Part shown: positions 17,768 through 29,430 of the stretch, piece by piece
Layout of the letters: each line of letters starts with the position of its first letter
How positions within the stretch are numbered: position 1 is the stretch's first letter
Source of the DNA: Buchnera aphidicola (Brachycaudus tragopogonis)
Lineage (GTDB): Bacteria > Pseudomonadota > Gammaproteobacteria > Enterobacterales > Enterobacteriaceae
DNA: 64,000 nucleotides
Assembly: GCF_964059175.1 (NCBI RefSeq)
Contig: NZ_OZ060418.1
Coordinates: 434,001-498,000, forward strand
Direction of reading: 5' to 3'
The notes under the pieces: generated by a model
The model's database searches: none
What the model was told of the DNA's origin: nothing
Seen by the model: only the letters and a program-made list of their open reading frames with translations
Translations under genes and position numbers: made by a program

Positions 17768-19453
17768 ATGAATAAAGAAATCAAGAAATATAACAATTTT
17801 ATTTGTCAAATTATCAATGAAGATTTTATACAAAATAAAGATTTATCATTTCATACTCGATTTCCACCTGAACCAAATGGATATCTTCATATTGGTCATG
17901 CAAAATCAATATGTTTAAATTTTGAATTAGCAAAAATATATAAAGGAAAATGTAATCTTAGATTCGATGATACTAATCCATTAAAAGAAAATATCAAATA
18001 TATTAATGCTATTCAATATGACATTCACTGGTTAGGTTACAAATGGAATAAAAACCCATTTTATTCTTCACAATATTTTTCAAAACTATATAAATATGCA
18101 CAAGAATTAATTCAAAAAGGTTTAGCTTATGTAGATCAATTAACAAAAGAACAAATACGTGAATATAGAGGCGATCTCAAAAATCCAGGAATAAATAGTC
18201 CATATAGAAATAGAACAGTTCAGGAAAATATAGAACTTTTTGAAAAAATGAGAAATGGTGAATTTAAAGAAGGAGAAGTATGTTTACGAGCTAAAATTAA
18301 TATGAATTCTTCTTTTCTCATTATGCGTGATCCTGTTTTATATCGTATTATTTTTTCCGAACATCATCAAACTAAAAAACAATGGTGCATATATCCTATG
18401 TATGATTTTGCTCATTGTCTATCTGATTCTATTGAAGGAATTACTCATTCTTTATGCACATTAGAGTTTCAAGATAATAAACGTTTATATAACTGGATTT
18501 TAAAAAATACAAGTGTTACAAAATATCCTAAACAATATGAGTTTTCTCGACTCAATCTAGAATTTTCACTCTTATCTAAAAGAAAGATAAAAATACTAAT
18601 TGACAAAAATATTATCAAAGGATGGAACGATCCTCGTATATCTACACTTTCTGGATTAAGAAGAAAAGGATATACACCATCTTCTATCAAAGAATTTTGT
18701 CGAAAAATTGGAGTCACTAAACAAAATAATTTAATAGAATTTTCTATGCTAGAACACTGTATTAGAACAGAAATGAATAAGACTGCTATACGCACTATGG
18801 CTATATTAGAACCAATTAAAATATTTTTATATAATTTAAATGAAAATCATGAAGAAAAATTGATAGTTCCAAATCACCCAAATAATCCAGAATTAGGCAC
18901 TCATGAAATTATTTTTACTAACATTATATATATTGAACGTTCAGATTTTAAAGAAAAATATGATAAAAAATATAAAAGATTAAAAATTGGAGAAGAAATA
19001 CGATTAAGACATGCTTATGTGATAAAAGCAGAAAAAATAGATAAAGATGAACATGATAATATTATTAGTATAATATGTTATTGTGATACAAAAACTTTAG
19101 GGAAAAAACCAAAAAATAAAAAAAATCCTTCAGTAATACATTGGATTGCAATAAAAAATTCATTTCCAGCAGAATTTAGATTATATAACCAATTATTTAA
19201 AATAAAAAATCCAGAACAAGAAGAAAATTTTTTATCATATATCAATCCAGAATCATTAATAATTAAAAAAGGATTTATTGAAAATAATCTAGCAAAAAAA
19301 ATTCAAAAAGAAATACACATAAAAAATCAAATAATATTTTTTCAATTTGAAAGGATTGGATATTTCTGTATAGATAATATCGATTCTAAAAAAAACAAAT
19401 TAATATTTAATCGTACTGTTAGTTTGCGTGATTCGTCGAAATTAAAAAAATAA
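17768..19453 (+). CDS. glnS: Glutaminyl-tRNA synthetase
   Basis: Class I synthetase that charges tRNA-Gln, whose gene lies just upstream on the other strand. The 561-residue protein (E. coli 554) has the class I signature FPPEPNGYLHIGHAKS near residues 35-50 and the second motif LLSKRK (KMSKS equivalent). RFDDTNP and the two C-terminal beta-barrels that read the anticodon are present. It stands alone between AT-rich spacers. Confidence 0.97.
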   Translation: MNKEIKKYNNFICQIINEDFIQNKDLSFHTRFPPEPNGYLHIGHAKSICLNFELAKIYKGKCNLRFDDTNPLKENIKYINAIQYDIHWLGYKWNKNPFYSSQYFSKLYKYAQELIQKGLAYVDQLTKEQIREYRGDLKNPGINSPYRNRTVQENIELFEKMRNGEFKEGEVCLRAKINMNSSFLIMRDPVLYRIIFSEHHQTKKQWCIYPMYDFAHCLSDSIEGITHSLCTLEFQDNKRLYNWILKNTSVTKYPKQYEFSRLNLEFSLLSKRKIKILIDKNIIKGWNDPRISTLSGLRRKGYTPSSIKEFCRKIGVTKQNNLIEFSMLEHCIRTEMNKTAIRTMAILEPIKIFLYNLNENHEEKLIVPNHPNNPELGTHEIIFTNIIYIERSDFKEKYDKKYKRLKIGEEIRLRHAYVIKAEKIDKDEHDNIISIICYCDTKTLGKKPKNKKNPSVIHWIAIKNSFPAEFRLYNQLFKIKNPEQEENFLSYINPESLIIKKGFIENNLAKKIQKEIHIKNQIIFFQFERIGYFCIDNIDSKKNKLIFNRTVSLRDSSKLKK

Positions 19454-19618
19454 ATTAAAATAAAAAACATTAATAATTAGTATCAGTATATAATCTTAAT
19501 TATATTTCATAAAAAAAATCAAGTAATCAAATGCTTATAAAAAAATTATTTTAAATTAATTTATTTCAATATGTTTTAAATTATATTAATTTTAATAATA
19601 TAAAAATTTTTTTATTAA

Positions 19619-21313
<1,695 letters not shown>

Positions 21314-21366
21314 TATAAAATATTTTTATATTAAAAACATTTACAATATGTATTAAGGTAAAAACC

Positions 21367-22671
21367 ATGTCTAAAATTATTAAAGTTATCGCTCGTGAAA
21401 TAATAGATTCTCGAGGCAATCCTACTATAGAATCTGAAGTACATTTAGAAGGCGGATTTTTTGGATGTGCTTCTTCTCCCTCTGGAGCTTCAACAGGCTC
21501 TTTAGAAGCATTAGAATTACGAGATGAAGATAAAAATAGATTTATGGGAAAAGGAGTAAAAAAAGCAGTTACATTAATTAATGAAAAATTATCGAATGCG
21601 TTAAAAAATAAAAATGCTCAAAATCAAAAAAATATTGATCAAATTATGATTGATTTAGATGGTACGATCAATAAGTCTAAATTTGGTGCAAATGCTATTT
21701 TATCTGTATCTTTAGCGGTTGCAAAAGCAGCTGCTTCATCTAAAAGAATGCCTTTGTATGAACATATTGCAGAAATTAATAATACAAAAGGTATGTTTTC
21801 TATGCCTCTTCCTATGATTAACATTATTAATGGTGGAAAACACGCTAGTAATAATATTGATATTCAAGAATTCATGATTCAACCAATTAGCGCAAAAACA
21901 ATAAAAGATGCTATACGTATGGGATGTGAGATATTTCATGCGTTAGGTCAACTACTAAAAGAAAAAAGAATGAGTACAACAGTAGGAGATGAAGGTGGAT
22001 ATGCCCCCAACTTAAAAACTAATGAAGAAGCTTTCAGCATTATTCAAGATGCTATACACAAAAAAACTAAATATAAATTAGGTGAAGATATACGATTTGC
22101 TATAGACTGTGCTGCATCTGAATTATATAATAAAAAGAACAAAAAATACGAATTGAAAGGAGAAAAAAGTGATTTTTCTTCGAAGGAATTTACTCATTAT
22201 CTAGAACAAATATCTAATAAATATCCTATTGTATCTATTGAAGATGGACAAGATGAATCTGATTGGGAGGGTTTTTTATATCAAACAAATCTCTTAGGAA
22301 AAAAAATACAACTAGTAGGAGATGATCTATTTGTTACTAATACAAAAATTTTAAAAAAAGGCATTAAAAAAGGTATTGCAAATTCTATATTAATTAAATT
22401 AAACCAAATTGGTACACTAACAGAAACTCTTGAAGCTATAAATATGGCAAAACAAGCAAATTATAATGTAATTATCTCTCATCGATCAGGTGAAACAGAA
22501 GACACATATATAGCTGATTTATCTGTCGGAACATCATCAGGACAAATTAAAACTGGTTCTATGAGTCGCTCAGATAGAACAGCTAAATATAACCAATTAA
22601 TTAGAATAGAAGAAAGATTAGGTAAAAACGCACCTTTTCAAGGATTAAATGGAATTAAACTTACATTTTAA
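21367..22671 (+). CDS. eno: Enolase
   Basis: Converts 2-phosphoglycerate to phosphoenolpyruvate in glycolysis; in E. coli it is also part of the RNA degradosome. The 434-residue protein contains [19 protein letters not shown] at the N-terminus, GDEGGYAPN, the magnesium site region SIEDGQDE, catalytic KLNQIGT and [18 protein letters not shown]. It follows pyrG. An AAGGT ribosome-binding site precedes the ATG. Confidence 0.98.
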   Translation: MSKIIKVIAREIIDSRGNPTIESEVHLEGGFFGCASSPSGASTGSLEALELRDEDKNRFMGKGVKKAVTLINEKLSNALKNKNAQNQKNIDQIMIDLDGTINKSKFGANAILSVSLAVAKAAASSKRMPLYEHIAEINNTKGMFSMPLPMINIINGGKHASNNIDIQEFMIQPISAKTIKDAIRMGCEIFHALGQLLKEKRMSTTVGDEGGYAPNLKTNEEAFSIIQDAIHKKTKYKLGEDIRFAIDCAASELYNKKNKKYELKGEKSDFSSKEFTHYLEQISNKYPIVSIEDGQDESDWEGFLYQTNLLGKKIQLVGDDLFVTNTKILKKGIKKGIANSILIKLNQIGTLTETLEAINMAKQANYNVIISHRSGETEDTYIADLSVGTSSGQIKTGSMSRSDRTAKYNQLIRIEERLGKNAPFQGLNGIKLTF

Positions 22672-22695
22672 TTATTATCAAGTAAAATACAAAAA

Positions 22696-22731
22696 AAGAA
22701 TCAGGTATTTTATAATATATGCCTGTTTCTT
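22696..22731 (+). terminator. Stem-loop after eno
   Basis: AAGAA/TTCTT and CAGGTAT/ATGCCTG form a 12-pair helix interrupted by one T-T mismatch, 25 bases past the eno stop. The 3' arm is T-rich, but no separate T run follows, so it is a moderate terminator candidate. Confidence 0.5.
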
Positions 22732-22772
22732 ACCTTGAAAAACATTCTAACTAAAATGAAAAATAGAAAAAT

Positions 22773-23429
22773 ATGAATTATCCAATTAACGAAATGTTTC
22801 AAACAATACAAGGTGAAGGTTATTATACTGGAACTCCAGCAATCTTTATTCGATTACAAGGCTGTCCAATTCATTGCAAATGGTGTGATACTAAATATAC
22901 ATGGAAATGTTTAAGTGAAAATAAAATTTCTTATGAAGAATTAATTAAAAAAACAACATCGAACCAAAAATGGAGTTATATTAACATAACAAAAATTCTT
23001 AAAAATATTCAAATAAAAGAATGGACCGCTAAACATGTAGTAATCACTGGTGGAGAACCATGTATATATAATTTGTTAGATCTTACTGAAAAATTAGAAG
23101 AAAAAGGATTTAAATGTCAAATAGAAACTAGTGGAACTAAAAAAATTAAATGTTCTGAAAATACTTGGGTAACAGTGTCACCTAAAAAAGACCAAAAAAC
23201 ATTACACACATCCATATTACGTTCTAATGAGATTAAATATCCTATTTTAAAAGAAGAAGATTTGTTGTATTTAGAAAAAATTTTATTAATAGTCCAGAAC
23301 AAAAAATATCGAGTTTTTTTACAACCAATTAGTCAAAATCAACAAGCATTAGAAATCTGTATAAAATATTGTACAATAAAAAATTGGCGACTTTCTATAC
23401 AATTACATAAATATCTTTTAATCAGATAA
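22773..23429 (+). CDS. queE: 7-carboxy-7-deazaguanine synthase QueE
   Basis: Radical SAM enzyme of the queuosine (preQ0) pathway, acting after QueD. The 218-residue protein has the CxxxCxxC iron-sulfur motif at C31, C35 and C38 (GCPIHCKWCDTK), preceded by MFQTIQGEGYYTGTPAIF, and the GGEP motif (ITGGEPC) that helps bind SAM. It is convergent with queD, 11 bases away. Having queE and queD side by side shows that the queuosine route is kept in part or in full. Confidence 0.95.
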   Translation: MNYPINEMFQTIQGEGYYTGTPAIFIRLQGCPIHCKWCDTKYTWKCLSENKISYEELIKKTTSNQKWSYINITKILKNIQIKEWTAKHVVITGGEPCIYNLLDLTEKLEEKGFKCQIETSGTKKIKCSENTWVTVSPKKDQKTLHTSILRSNEIKYPILKEEDLLYLEKILLIVQNKKYRVFLQPISQNQQALEICIKYCTIKNWRLSIQLHKYLLIR

Positions 23430-23440
23430 AGATCTTATGC

Positions 23441-23818
23441 TTATTTTTTAATTTTATTATCACCTTTATAAATACAACCTGATGTACAAGTTTCTTGAAT
23501 GATTATAGTACTTAAAAGAGGTAAATTTGGCTTTAAACGAATCCAAATCCATTTGGCTAAGTTTTCACTAGTAGGATTTTCTAAACCAGGTATACGATTT
23601 AAAAAATGATGATCTAATTGTTTATAAATAGGTTGAAAGATTGTTTTTAAATCAGAAAAATCTATTATCCAACCAGTTCTTTTTTCAATCTCACCTTCTA
23701 TTTCTATACGAATTAAAAAAGAATGACCATGTAATCTTCTACATTTGTGCTCTCTAGGAACATAGGGCAAGTAATGTGCGGCTTCTAAATAAAAATTTTT
23801 AAATATAGTAGTTTTCAT
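23441..23818 (-). CDS. queD: 6-carboxy-5,6,7,8-tetrahydropterin synthase QueD
   Basis: Converts dihydroneopterin triphosphate to 6-carboxytetrahydropterin in queuosine synthesis. The 125-residue protein (E. coli 121) has zinc-ligand histidines at residues 15, 30 and 32 ([10 protein letters not shown] and RRLHGHSF), a catalytic cysteine at 26, and a C-terminal [12 protein letters not shown]. It is convergent with queE and upstream of the nlpD block on the minus strand. In E. coli queD lies near cysJIH, consistent with the local synteny. Confidence 0.95.
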   Translation of the reverse strand: MKTTIFKNFYLEAAHYLPYVPREHKCRRLHGHSFLIRIEIEGEIEKRTGWIIDFSDLKTIFQPIYKQLDHHFLNRIPGLENPTSENLAKWIWIRLKPNLPLLSTIIIQETCTSGCIYKGDNKIKK

Positions 23819-23855
23819 TTATAATAAATATTTAATTTTATTAAAATTACAATAA

Positions 23856-24846
23856 TCATTCTTTTATATCATTTTTAGATAAAACATTCAATGGATTTAT
23901 AGATTTTCCTTTGTAACGTATTTCAAAATACAATTGTGCTGTTTTCTTCTGAGATAATCCCATTGTCGAAATTTGTTGATTTATACTTACTTTCTCTTCT
24001 TGTTTTACTAAAATCATATCATTAAAAGCATAAATACTATGATAATTTTGATTATGTTTTAAAATAATTAATCGACCATATTTTTTAAACATGTCAGTAA
24101 TAAATACTACTTTTCCTGAAGCTGCAGCAAAAACAGGTTGCCCTTTAAAGCCAAAAAATTCTATTTCTTTATTAGTTGATTTATCATCATATTCATATCG
24201 AATATGTTTACTTTTAATAGGCCAGTCCCATTTTTTATCTGAGTTAAAATATTTTTTGTTATTAACTATTTTGTTACAAAACAAACATATTTTACTTGTT
24301 TTATATTGTATATATTTTTTAAAAAAACTTGAAGCTTCAAATTTTTTGTTAAATATTGTTTGGCAAGCAGTATATTTTTTTTTATCATTTTTATTTAAAT
24401 TTATAATAAAGCAATTATTCTTAATTTCATTTATTAAAAAATCTCCTATCCATATTTTTTGACCTATCATGATTTTATAAGGTTTTTTAATAAAATTTAC
24501 TTTAGACAATTCATAATAACTATGGCCAGATTTTTTAGCAATGGAATAAAGAGTGTCTTTTGGTTTAACAACATAAAACATTTTAAATCGATCTTCTTGA
24601 AAAATACCAAAAAAATTTTTATTACTAATATTCAATATATCTTGTTTTATAAAGTTTTTTTTTTAATTTAAACAATGAAAAACATTCATTTTTATTTAAA
24701 AAATTTAACTTTTTTTTATTTAAGTAAATATTTGAATAATTTTGATTCTTAATTAATAATGTCTTATTACCTTTCTGAAGAGACATACTTAAAGAAATAT
24801 TGCAATAAATCAATGATAAACACATAAAAAAAAATTTTAATAACAT
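23856..24846 (-). CDS. nlpD: Murein hydrolase activator NlpD, split by an A10 frameshift
   Basis: NlpD is an outer-membrane lipoprotein that activates amidase AmiC during septum splitting in E. coli. The C-terminal part (23856-24635) carries a LysM domain (FYVVKPKDTLYSIAKKSG) and a degenerate LytM domain (AAASGKVVFI, GRLIILKHNQNYHSIYAFND, LYFEIRYKGKSINPL). A 73-residue upstream frame (24625-24846) begins with a hydrophobic signal and candidate lipobox LIYC. The frames meet at an A10 run (24655-24664, minus strand). Losing one A, or gaining two, joins them into about 329 residues. In E. coli nlpD is followed by rpoS, which is absent. The downstream part alone would lack an export signal. Confidence 0.8.
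24655..24664 (-). other. A10 slippage tract in nlpD
   Basis: Ten A residues on the coding strand lie at the transition between the signal-peptide frame and the LysM/LytM frame of nlpD. A nine-A transcript would encode one continuous lipoprotein. Slippage rescue is inferred; true inactivation or a sequencing error remain possible. Confidence 0.7.
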
Positions 24847-24879
24847 TATTTATGCCATTTTGATTGTATAAAAGTAAAT

Positions 24880-25359
24880 TTATTTTTTATTCTTTATAAG
24901 AATTATAGCAGCGTGACAAGCAATCCCTTCTGCTCTTCCAATACATCCTATCATTTTAGACGTTGTAGTTTTAACACTAATATTATCTATTTTAGTATTT
25001 AGATCCAGTGATAAATTAGATCTCATAAAAAATATATAAGAAGACAATTTTGGATATTCTGCAATAATCGTAGTATCAATATTACATATATCATAATTTT
25101 TTAATTGAATTCTTTTCCAAATATTTTTTAGTAGTATTCTACTATCAATATTTTTATATTTTTGATTGCTACTAGGAAAAAAAGTTCCAATATCACCCAT
25201 GGCAGTAGCACCTAATAATGCATCAATTATAGAATGTATCAACACATCACCGTTAGAATGAGCAATAAGACCTTGTTTAAAAGGAATTAAAACGCCACCA
25301 ATAATCAATGGTTTTTTACTTCCAAAAGCATGTAGATCAAAACCATATCCAATTCTCAT
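24880..25359 (-). CDS. ispF: 2-C-methyl-D-erythritol 2,4-cyclodiphosphate synthase
   Basis: Fifth step of the non-mevalonate isoprenoid pathway, cyclising the CDP-methylerythritol phosphate intermediate with loss of CMP. The 159-residue protein matches E. coli in length and has the metal-binding DLHAF near residues 8-12, [18 protein letters not shown], and C-terminal [13 protein letters not shown]. It directly follows ispD (14-base gap). truD, surE and pcm, which separate ispF from nlpD in E. coli, are missing. Confidence 0.97.
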   Translation of the reverse strand: MRIGYGFDLHAFGSKKPLIIGGVLIPFKQGLIAHSNGDVLIHSIIDALLGATAMGDIGTFFPSSNQKYKNIDSRILLKNIWKRIQLKNYDICNIDTTIIAEYPKLSSYIFFMRSNLSLDLNTKIDNISVKTTTSKMIGCIGRAEGIACHAAIILIKNKK

Positions 25360-25373
25360 GAATATATCCTTTA

Positions 25374-26087
25374 TTATTCATTTTTCATGCATGTTTTTAA
25401 ATAAAACTCTGCAAAAACTAAGTCTTCTGGAGAAGTAATTTTAATATTATTACAACTCCCTGAGACTAACAATGGATGATACCCACAATATTCTAGTGCT
25501 GATGCTTCATCTGTAATAGAAATTTTATCTTTAATAATTTTTCTTAAACAGTATTTTAATATATTGATTTGAAATAATTGAGGAGTTAATGCATGCCATA
25601 AATTTTCTCTATGTACAGTATATAAAGATTTATTTTTTTTAAAATTACTATATTTAATGGTATCAGATACAGGTTTTGCTAAAAAGCCACCTACTGGATT
25701 ATTCTTAATAATAGATATTAATTTTTTTAAATCGTGATAACTTAAACAAGGACGAACAGCATCATGTACTATAATCCAATTAGCATGTTTTGCTATTTTT
25801 AATCCTGATAAAACTGAATTTATTCTTTTTTTTCCACCTACAACAGAAGTGACACGACAATGCGATGATATAGACAACTTATGAAAATAATCATCTTTCT
25901 GATTTAAACTAACAACAATACGAATTATGTTAGGATGTAATAATAATGTTTTTAAAGTATGTTCAAGTATAGTACGATTGTGAATTTTTATATATTGTTT
26001 TGGTAAATCTAATTTCATTCTACTACCTATGCCTGCAGCTGGAACTATAGCTATAATTTTGGGTCTTAATGAGCTCACTAATATCAT
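25374..26087 (-). CDS. ispD: 2-C-methyl-D-erythritol 4-phosphate cytidylyltransferase
   Basis: Third step of the non-mevalonate isoprenoid pathway: transfers CMP from CTP to methylerythritol phosphate. The 237-residue protein shows the nucleotide-binding [18 protein letters not shown] near residues 15-32 and VHDAVRPC (IspD signature) around residues 105-112. The CTP substrate comes from PyrG in this window. It is between ftsB and ispF as in E. coli. Confidence 0.97.
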   Translation of the reverse strand: MILVSSLRPKIIAIVPAAGIGSRMKLDLPKQYIKIHNRTILEHTLKTLLLHPNIIRIVVSLNQKDDYFHKLSISSHCRVTSVVGGKKRINSVLSGLKIAKHANWIIVHDAVRPCLSYHDLKKLISIIKNNPVGGFLAKPVSDTIKYSNFKKNKSLYTVHRENLWHALTPQLFQINILKYCLRKIIKDKISITDEASALEYCGYHPLLVSGSCNNIKITSPEDLVFAEFYLKTCMKNE

Positions 26088-26143
26088 TTTATATCCAAAA
26101 TAATATTATCAAAAAATTTTTAATGAATTTAAAAAAATTTTTT

Positions 26144-26353
26144 CTAAACATTATTGTTTTTAAGACTATTATTTAAATTTTCAATTTCTAATATTATTTG
26201 ATTATTACGAATATCAAGATCTGCGTTATTTTTTTTTTCTTTTATAACTTTTTTATAGATTTTTACATAATCTAAAACACCGTTTTTTCCTAACCAAAGA
26301 GAATATTGGAACCAAATAAGTAAAAATAATAAAAATATCTTTAATATTCTCAT
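26144..26353 (-). CDS. ftsB: Cell division protein FtsB, C-terminally shortened
   Basis: Inner-membrane divisome protein that forms the FtsQLB complex. Residues 1-24 match the E. coli membrane segment and the motif WFQYSLWLGKNG closely, followed by a coiled coil (RNNQIILEIENL). The product stops at 69 residues, while E. coli FtsB has 103, so the periplasmic tail including the known FtsQ-binding region (about residues 64-87) is mostly absent. No matching sequence was found in any frame in the 56-base spacer before ispD. It may still pair with FtsL through its coiled coil. Confidence 0.88.
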   Translation of the reverse strand: MRILKIFLLFLLIWFQYSLWLGKNGVLDYVKIYKKVIKEKKNNADLDIRNNQIILEIENLNNSLKNNNV

Positions 26354-26395
26354 ATAATTTTCTAAAAAACCATTTTTTATTCTTATAAAAAAAAT

Positions 26396-27016
26396 TTAAT
26401 CTATTTCAATGGAAGATGTTATACTATTATCATACAATATTTTAATTATTTTTTTAGAATTTTTTTTTAAAGAATCTGTGCCATCTAAAGTCAAATCAGG
26501 ATTTTCTGGAATTTCATATACATCATTAATACCAGTGAAATTAGATATAATTCCAGCACGAACTTTTTTATATAATTTTTTAGGATCACGATCCTCGCAT
26601 ATATTAATTGGAGTATTTACAAATATTTCTAAAATATTTTGTTTTCCTAACATATTACTAATCATATTTCTTTGGTGTCTATATGGAGAAATAACTGATA
26701 CTAATGTTATAATACCAATCTCTAACATTATTTTTGCCACTTCACCAATACGTCTAATATTTTCTATGCGATCAATCATTTTAAAACTCAAATCTGAACA
26801 CAATCCAGATCTAATATTATCGCCATCGAGTACACAAGTATGAAAATTATTGTTAAATAATATTTTTTCTAAATAATTAGCAATACTAGATTTCCCAGAA
26901 CCCGATAATCCAGTAAACCATATTACAATTGATTTATGACCATATTTTTGTTCACGTTTAACACGCGTAATTAAATTTTTCTGCCAAAAAATATTACTTT
27001 GATAGTTACTATTCAT
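26396..27016 (-). CDS. cysC: Adenylylsulfate kinase CysC
   Basis: Phosphorylates adenosine 5'-phosphosulfate (APS) to PAPS, the substrate of CysH. The 206-residue protein has the P-loop GLSGSGKSS at residues 35-43, DGDNIR and a conserved SVISPYRHQR. It starts one base after cysN ends, in the conserved cysD-cysN-cysC order. ftsB follows, with E. coli ygbE missing between them. Confidence 0.97.
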   Translation of the reverse strand: MNSNYQSNIFWQKNLITRVKREQKYGHKSIVIWFTGLSGSGKSSIANYLEKILFNNNFHTCVLDGDNIRSGLCSDLSFKMIDRIENIRRIGEVAKIMLEIGIITLVSVISPYRHQRNMISNMLGKQNILEIFVNTPINICEDRDPKKLYKKVRAGIISNFTGINDVYEIPENPDLTLDGTDSLKKNSKKIIKILYDNSITSSIEID

Positions 27017-27017
27017 T

Positions 27018-28439
27018 TTAACTAGAAACCTTTTTTACTACCAATTCTGGTATATTCCAATGAGGAAAATGTTTAGAAATAAAAGCATGAAAATCTATTT
27101 CGAAATCTTTTTCATTATTATATAATATGCTTTTTTTTATTGCTAAATTACTTTTTATCATTCCTGCACCTACTGTGATGTTTGATAACAAATCGATAAA
27201 AATTATGTTACCTGTCATACGATTATTATCATAATTATCAAAAATCATAGGCTCGCTAAATACTATTTTTATTCGTCCAATACTATTTAGAGAAAGAGAG
27301 TTGGTTTTTGTTTTTATTAAAGTATTAACATCTCTTTTAAATAAAATTTCTTTTATATAAACACGTGTTTTTTTTCCAGACATCTTGACATTATATGATT
27401 CTCCTATTAATAATAGATTGTCTGTCATCCAAACTATATCAATAATAGCTTCTTGAGATGGACATAAAGAAGAATCAATATTTACAAAAAAATCTCCTCG
27501 ATTAACGTCTATTTCATCTTTTAAAACTATTGTAATGGGTTCACCAATTTCAGCTTTATCTAAATTTTTATCAAAAGTAACGATTCTAGAAATAGAAGAA
27601 TTTATATTAATAGGTAATATTTTAATGAATTGTCCAACATAAATTGTACCAGATAATAGCATCCCAGAATATCCCCGAAATTCTGAATTAGGACGATTGA
27701 TATATTGAACTGGAAACCTTATTTCTTCTGAATTGTTTTTACGTTCAATTTTTATTGTTTCTAAAATTTTTAATAATGTTAAGCCATTATACCAAGGCAA
27801 CAAATTATTTTTAAAAACAATATTTTCACCAACTAAAGCAGATATAGGAATAAAAAAAATATTTAAATCATCTGGAAGTTTTTTAGAAAAGAGAAGAAAT
27901 TTTTTTTTTATATTAATAAATACTTCTTCTTTGTAGTTTACTAAATCCATTTTATTAATAGCAATAATTAAATATTTAATTCCCAGTAAAGTAGAAATAA
28001 AACTATGTCGGTAAGTTTGTTCTGATAAACCTTTTCTAGCATCAACTAACACAATAGATAAATCACAAGTAGACGCTCCAGTTACCATGTTACGAGTATA
28101 TTGTTCATGACCAGGAGTATCTGCAATTATAAATTTTCTTTTGTTAGTAGAAAAATAGCGATAAGCTACATCAATTGTTATCCCTTGTTCTCGCTCAGAT
28201 TGTAATCCATCAACTATAAGTGCTAAATCAATTTTATTTCCTTGTGTTCCATGACGTTTACTATCGCTCTTTAACGAAGATAATTGATCATCATAAATTT
28301 GTTGCGTATCATGTAATAAACGACCAATTAATGTACTTTTGCCATCATCTACACTTCCACATGTTAAGAATTTTAATAAAGTTTTCTTTTGATGCAAATC
28401 TAACCATTCTTGAAAATTATTTTTTTTGTTAATATTCAT
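27018..28439 (-). CDS. cysN: Sulfate adenylyltransferase subunit 1 (GTPase) CysN
   Basis: GTPase subunit of ATP sulfurylase, coupling GTP hydrolysis to APS formation by CysD. The 473-residue protein (E. coli 475) has an EF-Tu-like GTPase domain: GSVDDGKSTLIGRLL near residues 28-42, DTPGHEQYTRNM, and NKMD, followed by beta-barrel domains. An A10 run at 27900-27909 (coding strand A) lies in the gene but keeps the frame. It sits 21 bases after cysD. Confidence 0.97.
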   Translation of the reverse strand: MNINKKNNFQEWLDLHQKKTLLKFLTCGSVDDGKSTLIGRLLHDTQQIYDDQLSSLKSDSKRHGTQGNKIDLALIVDGLQSEREQGITIDVAYRYFSTNKRKFIIADTPGHEQYTRNMVTGASTCDLSIVLVDARKGLSEQTYRHSFISTLLGIKYLIIAINKMDLVNYKEEVFINIKKKFLLFSKKLPDDLNIFFIPISALVGENIVFKNNLLPWYNGLTLLKILETIKIERKNNSEEIRFPVQYINRPNSEFRGYSGMLLSGTIYVGQFIKILPININSSISRIVTFDKNLDKAEIGEPITIVLKDEIDVNRGDFFVNIDSSLCPSQEAIIDIVWMTDNLLLIGESYNVKMSGKKTRVYIKEILFKRDVNTLIKTKTNSLSLNSIGRIKIVFSEPMIFDNYDNNRMTGNIIFIDLLSNITVGAGMIKSNLAIKKSILYNNEKDFEIDFHAFISKHFPHWNIPELVVKKVSS

Positions 28440-28460
28440 TTTTTAAATATATCCTCTTAT

Positions 28461-29372
28461 TTAAAAATAACCTTGTCTTTTTTTAAATTCCATTGAACTT
28501 TTTTGATCATGATCAATAGCTCGTCCTGTTCTTTCACTAGTTTTAACTGTTAGAGTCTCTTTAATTACTTCTTCAAGAGTTTTAGCTTCTGATTCAATCG
28601 CACTAGTTAAAGGCCAACACCCTAAAGTACGAAATCTAACTAATTTTTCTTTTATTACTTCATTAGGAAGAATATTAATACGTTTATCGTCAACCATTAT
28701 TAATGCCCCATTTCTTTCTAAAACTGAACGGATAGCAGCAAAATAAAGAGGAACAATTTCGATCTTCTCTATAAAAATATATTGCCAAATATCTAATTCA
28801 GTCCAATTAGAAAGTGGAAAAACACGAATATTTTCTCCTTTATTTATTTGACCATTATAATTCCACCATAACTCAGGACGTTGTTTTTTTGGATCCCATT
28901 GATGAAATGAATCACGAAAAGAATAAATTCGTTCCTTCGATCTTGATTTTTCTTCATCTCGTCTTGCTCCACCAAAAGCAGCATCAAAATTATATTTATT
29001 TATAGCTTCTTTTAAACTTTCTGTTTTCATGACATCAGTATATTTACTACCACCGTGTTCAAAAGGATTCAAACCTAATAATTTTCCTTTTAAATTACAA
29101 TGTACTATTAATTCTACATTTGAAGTATTAGCAATATGATCTCTAAAAGTATACATCTCTTTAAACTTCCATCCAGTATCTATATGCAATAAAGGAAAAG
29201 GTACAGATCCAGGATAAAAAGCTTTTTTTGCAAGATGTAACATAACTGAAGAATCTTTTCCAATTGAATATAACATGACAGGATTTTGAAAATCTGCCAT
29301 TACTTCTCGCATAATATAAATACTTTCTGATTCTAATTGACGTAAATGAGTAGTATTTTTTGTAAACATCAA
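28461..29372 (-). CDS. cysD: Sulfate adenylyltransferase subunit 2 CysD
   Basis: Catalytic subunit of ATP sulfurylase, activating sulfate to APS. The 303-residue protein (E. coli 302) shows the PP-loop [18 protein letters not shown] near residues 36-53, HIDTGWKF, and [13 protein letters not shown]. The C-terminus [10 protein letters not shown] matches the family. It follows cysG on the same strand, with a 58-base gap. Confidence 0.98.
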   Translation of the reverse strand: MMFTKNTTHLRQLESESIYIMREVMADFQNPVMLYSIGKDSSVMLHLAKKAFYPGSVPFPLLHIDTGWKFKEMYTFRDHIANTSNVELIVHCNLKGKLLGLNPFEHGGSKYTDVMKTESLKEAINKYNFDAAFGGARRDEEKSRSKERIYSFRDSFHQWDPKKQRPELWWNYNGQINKGENIRVFPLSNWTELDIWQYIFIEKIEIVPLYFAAIRSVLERNGALIMVDDKRINILPNEVIKEKLVRFRTLGCWPLTSAIESEAKTLEEVIKETLTVKTSERTGRAIDHDQKSSMEFKKRQGYF

Positions 29373-29430
29373 TTTTCCTTAAATAAATTTTATTATTATA
29401 AGATCTATTACACATATTTTTAAATACATT

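Noticed and set aside
24625-24846. A separate 73-residue secreted small protein upstream of nlpD
   Set aside because: It ends just past an A10 run and a one-base slip joins it to the LysM/LytM frame, so it is better read as the nlpD N-terminus.
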